From NCBI GenBank assembly GCA_023678885.1, contig CM043013.1, positions 20,988,791 through 21,052,790 of the forward strand: a stretch of 64,000 nucleotides of DNA, read 5' to 3'. This DNA comes from Pogostemon cablin. Lineage: Eukaryota > Streptophyta > Magnoliopsida > Lamiales > Lamiaceae. Both the position numbers and the translations under genes were made by a program. The notes under the pieces were generated by a model that saw only the letters and a list, made by a program, of their open reading frames with translations, searched no databases and was not told where the DNA came from. Positions 34,185-44,581 of the stretch are shown one piece after another (the first letter of the stretch is position 1; each line of letters begins with the position of its first letter).

Positions 34185-35789
34185 TCATTTAGACTTGAGC
34201 TTTCCGGGAAACAACTTAAGCCTCGAATTAAATACAAGAGCTTTATCTCCCGGAGCAAACATCTTTTTCTTCAATTTAGCATCATGCCATCTCTTCATAT
34301 TTTCCTTGTAGATGACTGAGTTATCAAATGCTCTTCCTCTTAACTCCTCCAATTCCACTAACTTCAACAACCTCGCTTGACCACTCTCCCTTTCATCCAT
34401 ATTGAGGCGTTTGATAGCCAACAATGCCCGATGTTCCAACTCCACAGGGAGGTGACAAGCTTTACCATAAACCAATTGATACGGTAATACACCAAGGATG
34501 GTCTTAAAAGCCGTGCTATAAGCCCATAAAGCATCATCAAGCTTGTCCGACCAATCCTTCCTCCCTCCATTGATGGTCTTCTCCAAAACTAACTTGATTT
34601 GGCGGTTTGAAACCTCCGCCAAACCATTTTCTTGAGGGTGGTATGGTGTAGCCACTCGATGCTTCACTCCATATCTCTTTAACAAACTTTCCATCAATTT
34701 GTTGATAAAGTGTGATCCTCTATCACTCACTAAAGCTCTTGGAACTCCAAACCTAGCAAAAATATTTTTTTTCAAGAACCTTTGCACAATCAAAGCATCA
34801 TTTGTCTTAGTGGGGATTGCCTCCACCCACTTTGACACATAATCCATGGCTAGCATGATGTACACATATCCTTTTGATGAGGGAAATGGTCCCATAAAAT
34901 CAATGCCCCATACATCAAATATATCCACATCAATTCTCAAGGTCATGGGCATTTCATCTCTCTTTTCTATTCCCCCTATCCATTGACATCGATCACACTT
35001 AGCCACAAACTTCTTTGCATCCTTAAACAATGTGGGCCAATAGAATTTCGATTGTAAAACTTTAGCCCCCATCTTTTGATGAGCGAAATGACCCCCACAC
35101 AAAGATAAATGACAAAGTTCAAGAATTTTCATAACTTCTTCTTCGGCCACACATCGTCTTATCACCCCATCATTACAAATTTTAAACAAATATGGCTCAT
35201 CCCATAAATACTTCTTCACTTCAACATGAAACTTCTTCTCCTTGTACTCATTAAGCAATGTGGGCTCGATTCCATAAACAATGAAGTTAACATAGTCGGC
35301 ATACCAAGGCAACACATTCACAATGATAGAACATACTTGCTCAACCTCCAATAGCAAAATTTCTTCATCTGGGAACTCATCCCCAATTGGCTTTACATCC
35401 TCATTCTCACTTCTATTTTCCAATCTAGACAAATGGTCCGCGATCACATTCTCTACGCCTTTCTTATCCTTGATCACCACATCAAATTCCTGCAAAAGCA
35501 ACACCCAACGGATTAAATGAGGTTTAGCATCTTTCTTATTCATAAGGTATTTTATAGCCGCGTTATCCGTGTAAACACTCGTTTGTGTTCCAACCAAGTA
35601 TGGTCGAAACTTCTCAAAAGTATACACTACGGCTAAAAATTCCTTCTCCGTGGTGGTATAATTGACTTGGAATGCATTCAAGGTCTTTGAGGCATAATAG
35701 ATTGCTCTAAACTTATTCTCCCTTGTTTGGCCCAACAACACTCCAATGGATTGATCACTAGCATCACAATGCAATTCAAATTGTAAGCT
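34185..35789 (-). CDS. Athila-A RNase H and integrase
   Basis: A continuous 530-codon frame. RNase H comes first ('HCDASDQSIGVLLGQ', 'TTEKEFLAVVYTFEKFRPYL', 'VYTDNAAIKYL' with its Asp/Glu residues, 'ADHLSRLENR'). Then the integrase zinc finger (HLSLCGGHFAHQKM ... CDRCQ) and the DDE core ('WGIDFMGPFP', 'LVSDRGSHFINKL', 'YHPQENGLAEVSNRQIK'), ending with 'GDKALVFNSRLKLFPGKLKSK'. In Athila elements RNase H degrades the RNA of the RNA/DNA hybrid and integrase inserts the cDNA. The frame is continuous with reverse transcriptase upstream apart from TAG at 35792-35790, so this is part of a larger polyprotein and has no start of its own. Confidence 0.92.
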   Translation of the reverse strand, partial: SLQFELHCDASDQSIGVLLGQTRENKFRAIYYASKTLNAFQVNYTTTEKEFLAVVYTFEKFRPYLVGTQTSVYTDNAAIKYLMNKKDAKPHLIRWVLLLQEFDVVIKDKKGVENVIADHLSRLENRSENEDVKPIGDEFPDEEILLLEVEQVCSIIVNVLPWYADYVNFIVYGIEPTLLNEYKEKKFHVEVKKYLWDEPYLFKICNDGVIRRCVAEEEVMKILELCHLSLCGGHFAHQKMGAKVLQSKFYWPTLFKDAKKFVAKCDRCQWIGGIEKRDEMPMTLRIDVDIFDVWGIDFMGPFPSSKGYVYIMLAMDYVSKWVEAIPTKTNDALIVQRFLKKNIFARFGVPRALVSDRGSHFINKLMESLLKRYGVKHRVATPYHPQENGLAEVSNRQIKLVLEKTINGGRKDWSDKLDDALWAYSTAFKTILGVLPYQLVYGKACHLPVELEHRALLAIKRLNMDERESGQARLLKLVELEELRGRAFDNSVIYKENMKRWHDAKLKKKMFAPGDKALVFNSRLKLFPGKLKSK

Positions 35790-37144
35790 CTAATCCGGGG
35801 TGACGAGTATTGGCGATAAAGTGATAGAATCTTTTAGCACCTGAAATGATACACGACATTCATCATCAAAGTTAAATGGGCAATCTTTTTCTAGTAATTT
35901 ACAAAGAGGTTTAGCAATTTTGGAAAAATCCTTAATGAAGCGTCTATAGAAGCCCGCATGACCTAAGAACGATCTCACTCCCTTCTCACTAGTAGGAGGG
36001 GGAAGACATTCTATGGCTATCACTTTAGCTCTATCAACTTTTAAACCATGCTTTGAGATATGATGCCCTAAGACAATTCCATCTATCACCATAAAATGGC
36101 ATTTTTCCCAATTTAGCACTAGATTCGATTATTCACACCTCTGCAACACCACAGTAAGATTAGTTAAGCAAATATCATACAAGGAACCATATATAGAAAA
36201 GTCATCCATGAACACCTCCATAATATTCTCAATCAAACCATCGAAGATAGCCATCATACAATACTGAAAAGTGACGGGGCATTACATAGACCAAACGGCA
36301 TCATTCTAAATGAAAATGTACCATAGGGACATGTGAAAGTTGCCTTCCCTTGATCTTCTGGTACAATCAATATTTGATTGTACCCGGAATAACCATCAAG
36401 AAAACAATAGTACTCATGCCCCACAAGACGATCCAACATTTGATCTATGAATGGTAATGAGAAATGATCTTTACGAGTATTTTCATTCAATTTACGATAA
36501 TCAACACACACTCTCCAACCAGTAATAGTTCTAGTAGCAATAGTTTCATTTGTATCGGATCTAACAATTGTCATACCACCCTTTTTTGCTACTACATGTA
36601 AAGGACTTACATATTAACTATTACTTATTGGAAAGATTATTCCCGCATCAAGCCATTTTAATACCTTCTTTCTTACCACTTCTTGCATTATAGAATTCAA
36701 TCTACGTTGGCTTTGAACACAAGACTTCTCATCATCAATCAAATGAATCTTATGCATGCACATAGATGGACTAATACCTTTCAAATCTTTAATGCTCCAA
36801 CCAATAGAGGATTTATGCTCTCTTAAGACTCTTAGCAATTTTTCTAATTCTAGATCATTAAGGGAAGAAGATACGATTACCGGATATGTTTCATCTTTTT
36901 CCAAGTAACCATACTCTAAATGCTCCGCCAATAGTTTTAACTCCACATTCTTCTTCTCTTGCACTTCCTCTTTTGGTCCTTCATCAAGTGTTTCAACCTT
37001 TGCTTCCTTTGCTTCCTCATTCGTGAGTGCCCTACAAGCATTTAAACTATGCAATTCATCAATCATTTCATCATTTTCTAAACAAAAAGGAGATTTAGAT
37101 TTAAGAGATTTAATAGAGTAAGAATGACTTATGATGAGTTCCAA
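35790..37144 (-). pseudogene. Athila-A reverse transcriptase, broken
   Basis: Motifs in order: 'HLEYGYLEKDETYPVIVSSS', 'SIGWSIKDLKGISPSMCMHK', 'QRRLNSIMQEVVRKKVLKWL', 'WRVCVDYRKLNENTRKDHF', 'CFLDGYSGYNQI', 'TFTCPYGTFSFRMMPFGLCN', the catalytic 'EVFMDDFSIYG' near 36213-36181, 'NWEKCHFMV', and the connection domain to 'SITLSPILVTPD' plus TAG. Breaks: a stop near 36612, a frameshift near 36260 just before the catalytic block, a stop near 36130, and the terminal TAG (likely TGG Trp to TAG). The catalytic Asp pair is still encoded. Confidence 0.88.
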
Positions 37145-37965
37145 CGGATCCTTGGAGTGAGATGATACATATGTTCTTCAACAATGTTATCCACAACCTC
37201 CAATCTTCCACATTCCTCCTTATTCTTGGGATACCTCATAGCCTCTCTCAATGAAAATATCACCTCTTCGTCATTCACCTTCAAAGTAAGCTCTCCCTTC
37301 TCCACATCAATCAATGCTTTACCCGTGGCAAGGAATGGACGACCAAGTATTAAAGGAACATATGAATCTTCATCCATATCTAATACCACAAAATCAATGG
37401 AAAATACAAACTTGCCAACTTTGATCAACACATCTTCCACAATTCCTTTCGGATACGTCAACGATCGATCGGCTAATTGAAGCATAACTGACGTCGGCTT
37501 GACCTCACCAATACCCAACTTCTTGAAGATTGACAACGGCATCAAGTTAATGCTAGCTCCCAAATCACATAAGGCTTTATAGTTCTCATGCTCTCCCATC
37601 TCACATGGAATAGTGAAACTCCCCGGATCTTTCAATTTAGTGGGAAGTTTCTTTTGCAATATTGCACTACATTCCTCCGTAAGGTTCACCGTTTCAAATT
37701 CTCTCAAGCTTCTTTTCTTTGACAATATATCCTTCAAGAACTTTGAGTAGTTGGGCATTTGTAATAAAGCCTCCGCAAAAGGAATATTCACATGTATCTT
37801 ATTCAACATTTCAACAAACTTAGCAAATTTATCTTTTAATCCTTTTTTCAAGCACCTTTGTGAAAATGGAATTGCAACGGGCAACTTTGGAATTCTCCAT
37901 TCATCCCTTTCAAACTTCTCCTCTCTTTCTTTTTGTTTTGCTTCTCTACATCTTTCCTACTTCTT
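37129..37965 (-). CDS. Athila-A aspartic protease region
   Basis: An open frame with 'LPVAIPFSQRCLKKGLKDKF', 'INMV'-free linker, then 'ALCDLGASINLMPLSIFKKL', the retropepsin active site in its Athila form (DLGAS with INLMP), 'DFVVLDMDEDSYVPLILGRPFL' containing the second conserved ILGRPFL block, and 'LIDVEKGELTLKV'. It cleaves the gag-pol polyprotein. The frame ends at 37129 and the reverse-transcriptase frame begins at 37144, so a -1 type overlap or a mutation separates them. Confidence 0.88.
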
Positions 37966-39960
37966 TGGAGACTTCACTCTTTCTTCTTTAAGTATAGGGG
38001 TACTTTCATCTTTTTCAACAATTTCAACTTCTTTCTCTTTCCCTTCTTCATCCAAACTTTCCATAGGCTCAACTTCACACTCCACCCCTCTACTTCCGTC
38101 GGCATGGAAGGCCCTTCGTATTTTATTCCACTACGAAGTTCAATAGCCTTGCATTGCTCCTTCGGATTAGTAATGGTTGTAGATGAAAATTTCCCTTGCC
38201 GATGAACATCCCCCCTTTCACTTGCCATTTGACTCATTTGTGTCTCCAAGTCTTTGATTCTCTTATCATTCACTTCATCTCTTTGCTTTCTTTCTTTTTT
38301 CTATAACAACCTCTCATCCCTTTCATGCTTCATGAGCTCAAATATTTTTCCCATTTGATCCTCCACCGTAGGCTTTCCTTCACCATTTTGAGCTTTCTCA
38401 CCCGGATTAATGCCCGGTGGAAGAGTGAGGGCATTCTCTTGATTTCCATACGATAAATTTTCATACCTACGGGGTTGATTAAAATTCTCTTGAAAATTAC
38501 CTTGCCCCCATCCTCCTTGTCTTTGTGGATATCTTCCTCCATGATTTCCAAAATTACCACCATAATTTCCTTGGAAGTTCCTTCCTTACATGAAGGCAAG
38601 TTCCTTAAGAGTCATCTCCGGTAGACACCATGTATCTTGACTTCCAAAATTAGAGGATATACCTTGTTGAGGCATAGAGGTAGGCATTTGACAACTTTGA
38701 GAAGACTGACCCAAATTAACATAGTCATGCCTTGTTGAGGATTAGGGCACACTTGTTGATTCATCAAAGGCAAATACATACCTTGTTGAGGGCTAGCAAA
38801 CACTTGTTGATCCCGGTGTAGAATTCGGAGATATTTGCATATTAGCATTCATCCTCTTTAGTATCTCCGTAATTGCGTTGTCGGTCACATCTTCCTTAGG
38901 CATCTCTACCTTTTTTACTTGTTGCAAGCACACTTCTTCCATCTTAGTAATTCTTTCCCTTTCATACATCCTCGATGCACGATCCATAGGCCATTGACCC
39001 GTATTCATAGCTACTTCCTCACATATAGCAATTGCTCTTTCCGGAGTTTGCCACAAAATCAAATCTCCTGCCGAAGCATCAATGAGCATCCTCTCACTTC
39101 CATGCAAACCGGCATAGAAGAATTCTATTTGTTGCTCTTCGGGGAATACGTGTTATGGACACTTCCTTATCATCTCTTTGAATCGGTCCCATACCTCACT
39201 AAATGTCTCAAGTGGCAATTGCATAAATTGAAAATTTTGCCCTTTAAGATATAACATCTTGGATGGTGGAAAATATTTGCTCAAAAATCTTTGTGCTAAC
39301 TCTCTCCATGTGGTGTATGATCCCGGTGATAGAGTATGATACCAAGCCTTAGCTCTATCTCGTAATGAAAACGAGAAAAGCTTCATTTTAACAACATCAT
39401 CACTTACCCATTTATCTTTATCGTGTTTGCCAATTCCGTAAATTGGGCTAAGTGAGCATTTGGGTCCTCCATAGTACCACCACCAAATTGATTCACTTGC
39501 ACCATGTTGATCAACTCCGTCTTGATCTCAAAATTATTCACATTCAATGGTGGGCCCATTCCGTAATTCTCATATGCAGTTGAAAATGATCACGGACATT
39601 CATTACCACTCCATTGTTTCCATTTTCACGGGGTTGATTTTGTACCACCGGAGGATTATACCTTGCTTCTTGTTGTGCCAACAAGTTTTGAATAATAGCT
39701 TACATTTGTTAGTTTTGCAAGTGCATTTGTTGAGCATAAACTTGTGGCACATATTCTTGATTACCATAACCTCCTCTAGCATTATCACCACCTTGAAAAT
39801 TTCTCAAATTACCTTCTTCATCAACCATGTTTGCATTATCCCTTACTTCTTCCATATTTTCTTCCGTAGGTTCCAATACTCATCTTCTTTGTCTTCTCAA
39901 AGTAGCTTCCAATTCCAAGTTCAAAAGTTCAATAGATTGAGACCTAGAACGAGTTTGCAT
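37966..39960 (-). pseudogene. Athila-A gag, broken
   Basis: The likely start is ATG at 39960 ('MQTRSRSQSIELLNLELEAT'). After stops near 39880, 39710 and a frameshift near 39545 comes the gag core: 'NGVSDDVVKMKLFSFSLRDR', 'AKAWYHTLSPGSYTTWRELA', 'FLSKYFPPSK', 'RFKEMIRKCP', then 'FYAGLHGSERMLIDASAGD'. The C-terminal part is Gly/Asn/Gln-rich ('GNYGGNFGNHGGRYPQRQGG') and ends in the Athila junction 'ELRSGIKYEGP'. No CCHC zinc knuckle is seen, as usual for Athila. Several stops fit CAA to TAA or CGA to TGA changes. Confidence 0.85.
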
Positions 39961-40086
39961 GTACCTACAAAAATTTTCAAATTAGCTCTCAAACAACCAA
40001 GACAAGTAAACAAGTAACAAAATAAAATAAATATCCTTATTAAAACTAATCAACTTCAAACTCATTACAAACAAATGTTTAAAATT

Positions 40087-40104
40087 TCCCCGGCAACGGC
40101 GCCA
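40087..40104 (-). promoter_or_regulatory. Athila-A primer-binding site (tRNA-Asp)
   Basis: TGGCGCCGTTGCCGGGGA on minus, immediately after the 5' LTR end (GTTCA). All 18 bases complement the 3' end of plant nuclear tRNA-Asp(GTC), the standard Athila/Calypso primer. It is not a tRNA gene. Confidence 0.95.
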
Positions 40105-41861
40105 TGAACTTAGTCGCATTTTAATCTCCTTTTTGAGTAAAATATTTAAGAATAAGTGTACTCTATCGTTGTTGTATACGCGTGACCAAGTGCAAAATTT
40201 ATAAGATTGTCGTCCCAAGGGAAAGCAAACATTGGCTAGTATCCGAATTGTTCATCGATTTATGCTTTGTAAAGATAATATGTTTGAAGGTTTGGTATTA
40301 AAACTAATGCTTAAGATTCTACTCAAATAACTAGAACGTAAACTAGCTAAGTAAATGATCAAATAACGAGCAAATGACTAATAGAATGGATGTAGAATAC
40401 ACTTGAGAAGAGAGCAAGGCTAATCATACTTATAGTTGAGACTTGAGCTAGATATGCAAAGCCATTCATAGTAATTCTCATTAACTTGTAGATTAAAAGC
40501 AATCACAAATTTATCCCTAGTCCCTATGGCCAAGGCAACTAGGTTCTCGACTCTTTTACAAGCCTCAATCTCCTAAGATTGATCTTAATCTCAATTCCCT
40601 AAAGGTACTATGATCATAAGTTGGTTCTTTTCACTCAATTTCTTAAGTGTTCCTCTATGAATGTTCTAAGCCTAAGGAGGGTATGGCTTACCTCCCCTTA
40701 TACTAACATGCATGCACAACTCAATATATGATTTAATTAAAACTTCACTCACAACATTGGAATGACCATCCTAATATAAATGAATAGAGAATTTAATCAC
40801 ATATGCATTGAAATGAAACATGAATGATATCATAGAAGAAAATCCACAAATCAATTCAAATCACTACTCAAGTTTTACATATCTAACTCTTCACCTGAAC
40901 CACTCATATGATTAGCCCTACTATAGGACTAGCCACCAAAACATGGTAATTAATTCAATACAACTCAAGCTTTGCTCCATTTGAGCCATAATAAGAAGAA
41001 AATTAACAATTGGAAAGTAGATTTGCTTCCTTTGCATAAGAAAAGCCTTCCTCCTCTTCAATTGATCAACTTCTTCAACAATTGATGCTCCAATCTTCTC
41101 AAATGGTGGTAGGATGGATAGAATGAAGGTTTTATGGATTGAAAATGTAGATCAAATGGTGATTTGATAGAGATGGAAGATGGATCTACTATGTGAGGAA
41201 ATGTGGTGTTTTGGTGTGTGTAACTGCTCTCATCTGATCTCTAATGAATTCCCCCTTTAAATTTCGTACAAGTCCTGGTTTTATATCACTTATGGACCTT
41301 TTAGAAGCTTTCGGAATATTCTAAAAATTACACAGGATTTTGCACCTACACGGCCCGTGCAGCAGCACACGGCCCGTGTAGGGCACACCTATTTCGGCAT
41401 GTTGTGCGTGCTCCAGACATGGCTCGAGCTGCTCTGCACGGCCATGGTCATGGTCGTGTAGCATTTTCTGACGACAATGTACAGTTTCTTCTTACAGGGC
41501 CGTGCTCCGCACATGGGGCGTGCAGCAGCACACGGCCCGTGCACCAGCGCACGGCCATCCTCCTGGGCGAGCAGCGAGTTCTGATGACACTACACGGCTG
41601 TTGGGTACAGGGCCGTGTTCCGCACACGGCCCGTGTACCAACATTTCCTGTTCTTCCGTCTCCTTTTCGCTCCCAACTCCATTTTTGTCCATTTCTTGAC
41701 ATGTTTTACATATATTTAAGCTCATTCACACAATTCTATCAATTTATACCACATTCCTCAAAATAACAATAATTCAACCAAAAGTAACATAAATACAGAT
41801 AAAAACATCCAAAAATACACAAATAAAGACACTAAAATCTATGTGAAAATGACTACGATCA
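40105..41861 (-). repeat. Athila-A 5' LTR
   Basis: 1757 bases. Direct repeat of 27391-29161. Carries the same CACGGCCCGTG block (41345-41640) and the same possible TATA box (41285-41279 on minus). Confidence 0.92.
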
Positions 41862-42572
41862 ACCACTGAACCTCATTATCAATCTGGAATAAATCCACCT
41901 GCAGGGTTTACATGATAATCCTTATGAGCTCCTCAAGGGGACATTATCAACCTATGACGGACACGGATTCCTTATACAATCAACAACACACCATAGAGAC
42001 AGCACTACTTCCCAACTCACTGAGTTTATTGATTTAATTACATATAAATCTCACCCATTGATGAATCAAAGAAATACATACTGCCCTATGTGTCGAGGTT
42101 ATTGTATAGGGATTAAGAGCATGAACATCCATAATAACAGAGATCAAGTTCTTCTAAAGTCAGTATAAGTCGAACGAACTCATGTGGTCCTGCTCAATAC
42201 ACATAAAGTTCACTAATGTGATTCTATAGCCAAGACAAGCTAATACCAAACAACACTACAACCATCCCGATAGAGAGTCCCCATCTATCTCGGTTATGAG
42301 CATCTATTTATACTTTATAAGAAAACCGATAATATGATCTTCCGCTTGTTGTCGCACAACATATTATCTAGGTCAAACCAGCCTTCTGAACACTGACCTT
42401 CCAGTTTCGAGTACTTCTGTCCTTTTTTTCCTTCGAAAAACCACTCAAGCGGCCTCAACTGCACATGATTTGTGACTTTCCACTACAATCTCGATTTGTT
42501 TCGACTCAAGACCAAATCATACATCATTATCACTGAAATCATAGCTCAACACGTGAATTTTCACTCTCATCA

Positions 42573-43191
42573 AACTCCCAAACTTACATGTTGCTCGTCC
42601 CGAGGCAACTAAATACAAAATAAATTAAAGTGAGTGCGAAATTCACAAGGCCAACAAATCATGCACAAAACATACCTACACATGCAATCTTATCAATTTA
42701 AAACAAGTACTACTCGCATCATACATTTCATCCATGTATAAACATCACTCAATTATAATACTCTTTAGAGTGCCAAAGTTATCTAGCTCACTAGGTAGGT
42801 GTTTACTCTCACTCTCAAGTGTACAAGATGTACACTTCAAGGTTAGTATATACGCTCATAATCAATTCATATATCCGCGTAACCATAAGCTTAGAAAGGG
42901 TCTAAAAAATCAACTCATAATCATTTCAATACTAGGATCACAAAGGAGTTGTCTTTCGGGTTATAATGTTGGCTCTTTGGTTAAGGTAGGAGAATATGGA
43001 TAAAGTAACTAGTTCACTAGTACAGAATTACATTGGAGTTTTGCATTTCATTAAACAACTTCTTTCTTCTTCACCATCATCATTCTCATGATTTTTTTGC
43101 TTTTCTTTTCTTTTTCTTCGCCTTTGAATCAACATCTTTCTTCTTTTCGAACATAAGGGTACAATTTCGGGCACTACCCTTCTAAGAAGTC
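42573..43191 (-). other. Athila-B 3' UTR, first piece (right copy)
   Basis: Starts with the polypurine tract (42573-42584) and the 'TTGCTCGTCCCGAG' block shared with 21700. No gene. Interrupted at 43192 by the small LTR element and resumes at 53266. Confidence 0.6.
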
Positions 43192-43276
43192 TATTGGGTT
43201 TGTCAAGAATAAAAGAAGCGATTTTCTTTTATTTCATTTGTCCCACATTGGATGAAGAGTAAAAGGGGAGGGATCA

Positions 43277-44465
43277 TGATGGCGCTTGGACCGTTTGGTT
43301 AACGTGACCCGTTAGAATATCATGCGTTTCTATCATATCACAGCGGAAGCAATAAATCATAGAAACGATTACCTTTCACCAGGGTATGTTGATGAAGATT
43401 GATTCTCGCAGGCAGCCTGCGCAGTCCCATAAGAATGGAGATAACTTCATCGTCTGATGTCGGAATTGAGTGATCTTTGCGTTTAGACGATCCTCTCTTC
43501 TGATCTTCTGCTGTATGTCCCAAGTCCGATCTCGACGTCGTGTGGACGAAGATCTACGAGACCTCCTCAATCTGCTCTCAACCCTCATCACACGTGAATA
43601 ATTAGTTAGATTAGATTAGATTAGGGTTCCAGATAAGCTGAGGTGACTTATATACATGGGCTACAGCAGGGACCAGGAGGAGAAATTGGGTTGGGCCTCC
43701 ATTGGGCTTAAGTATCCAAGCTTAGCCCAAAGCTTATACTTAAGTCCAATAATAATATATTCCACTAAAATATTATTATTGTACTACCGTACCAATCCCA
43801 AAATTACATTTTGGGCTCCTTCTTATTATGAGCTCGTTAGTCTCCCCATTTTTAAAATATACAATGTCCATTAATTAATTTAAGTTACTGACAACTCAAT
43901 TAATTAATATCTCATCCAAGAGTAGTACCACTCAACCTCATTATCATGCCGGAATAAATTTCACCTGCAGGATTTACATGATAATCCTTATGAGCTCCTC
44001 AAGGGGACATCATCAACCTATGACGGACACGGATTCCTTCTACAATCAACAGCACACCATAGAGACAGCACTACTTCCCAACTCATCGAGTTTGTTGATT
44101 TAATAACATGTAAATCTCACCCATTGATGAATCAAAGAAATACATACTGCCCTACGTGTCGAGGTTATTGTATAGGGATTAAGAGCACGAACTTCCATAA
44201 TAACTGAGATCAAGTTCTCCTATAAGTCAGTATAAGTCGAATGATCTCAAGCGGTCCTGCTCAATACACACAAGTGCACTAATGTGATTCTATAGCCAAG
44301 ACAAACTAATACCAAACCACACTACAACCATCCCGATAGAGAGTCCCCGTCTATCTCGGTTGTGAGCATCTGTTTATACTTTATAAGGAAACCGATAATA
44401 TGATCTTCCGCGTGTTGTCGCACAACATATTATCTACAGTATAAAGTAAGTGGACTATTGCATCG
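43277..44465 (-). repeat. copia-2 3' LTR (truncated)
   Basis: Matches 50055-51240 almost base for base, then breaks at GCATCGAA and continues into pol-proximal DNA ('AGCATCAAAAGCTC'). Confidence 0.9.
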
Positions 44466-44581
44466 AAAGCATCAAAAGCTCCCACTACGTGACCATCAAA
44501 AGCTCTCGCCTTAAGGTCCTTGTAAATGGATTTACTAGGTTATCATCCGATGCAATCTAGGTGACAACAACCTTCCCCTCA

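Larger units (their letters stand above)
27391..41861 (-). mobile_element. Athila-A, full-length Athila-type Ty3/gypsy retrotransposon
   Basis: About 14.5 kb with 5' LTR 41861-40105, tRNA-Asp primer site, gag, protease, reverse transcriptase, RNase H, integrase, a long post-pol region with an extra ORF, polypurine tract and 3' LTR 29161-27391. The target duplication ACCAC is perfect (27386-27390 and 41862-41866). LTRs begin TGATCGTAG and end GTT(C/T)A on minus. Every coding part is present and the damage is limited to point stops and a few frameshifts. In the first ~210 aligned LTR bases I count 10 differences, 9 of them transitions. Confidence 0.92.
26643..42370 (-). mobile_element. Copia-family solo LTR, truncated, split by Athila-A
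   Basis: LTR parts 26643-27390 and 41862-42370. On plus it starts TGTTGGCATTCGAACGTTTG, the end of the LTR family of copia-1 to -3, and continues through the 'GGGCTACAGCAGGGACCAGG' block. It stops at CACAACATATTATCTA, about 145 bases short of a full LTR. No copia internal sequence is attached. The two parts are joined by the Athila-A duplication ACCAC within 'GAGTAGTACCACT', a string seen uninterrupted in the other copies. Confidence 0.8.
25453..42572 (-). repeat. Athila-B central LTR, split by a copia solo LTR
   Basis: Parts 25453-26642 and 42371-42572 (about 1.39 kb). The first part aligns with 12453-13465 and 20908-21060, including a minus-strand TATA box (26510-26501). The second part ends CTCATCA at a polypurine tract. 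About 0.4 kb present in the left LTR is missing here, at the side where the inserted copia LTR is also truncated, so one deletion probably removed both. Gag lies on its low side and a 3' UTR on its high side. Confidence 0.6.

Noticed and set aside
40087..40104. Possible tRNA-Asp gene end
   Set aside because: Only the 18 bases complementary to the tRNA 3' end are present, directly beside an LTR: a primer-binding site. The tRNA-Met matches at 14862, 50041, 51702 and 58780 are likewise primer sites.
41404..41766. A 120-codon + frame, with counterparts at 28704 and 33251
   Set aside because: Shadow of the CACGGCCCGTG repeat block in Athila-A LTRs and spacer; differs between the LTR copies.
43656..43874. 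A 72-codon + frame, with copies at 50434 and, in reverse, at 14167
   Set aside because: It recurs only because it lies within the copia LTR; it crosses the TATA region and has no domain.
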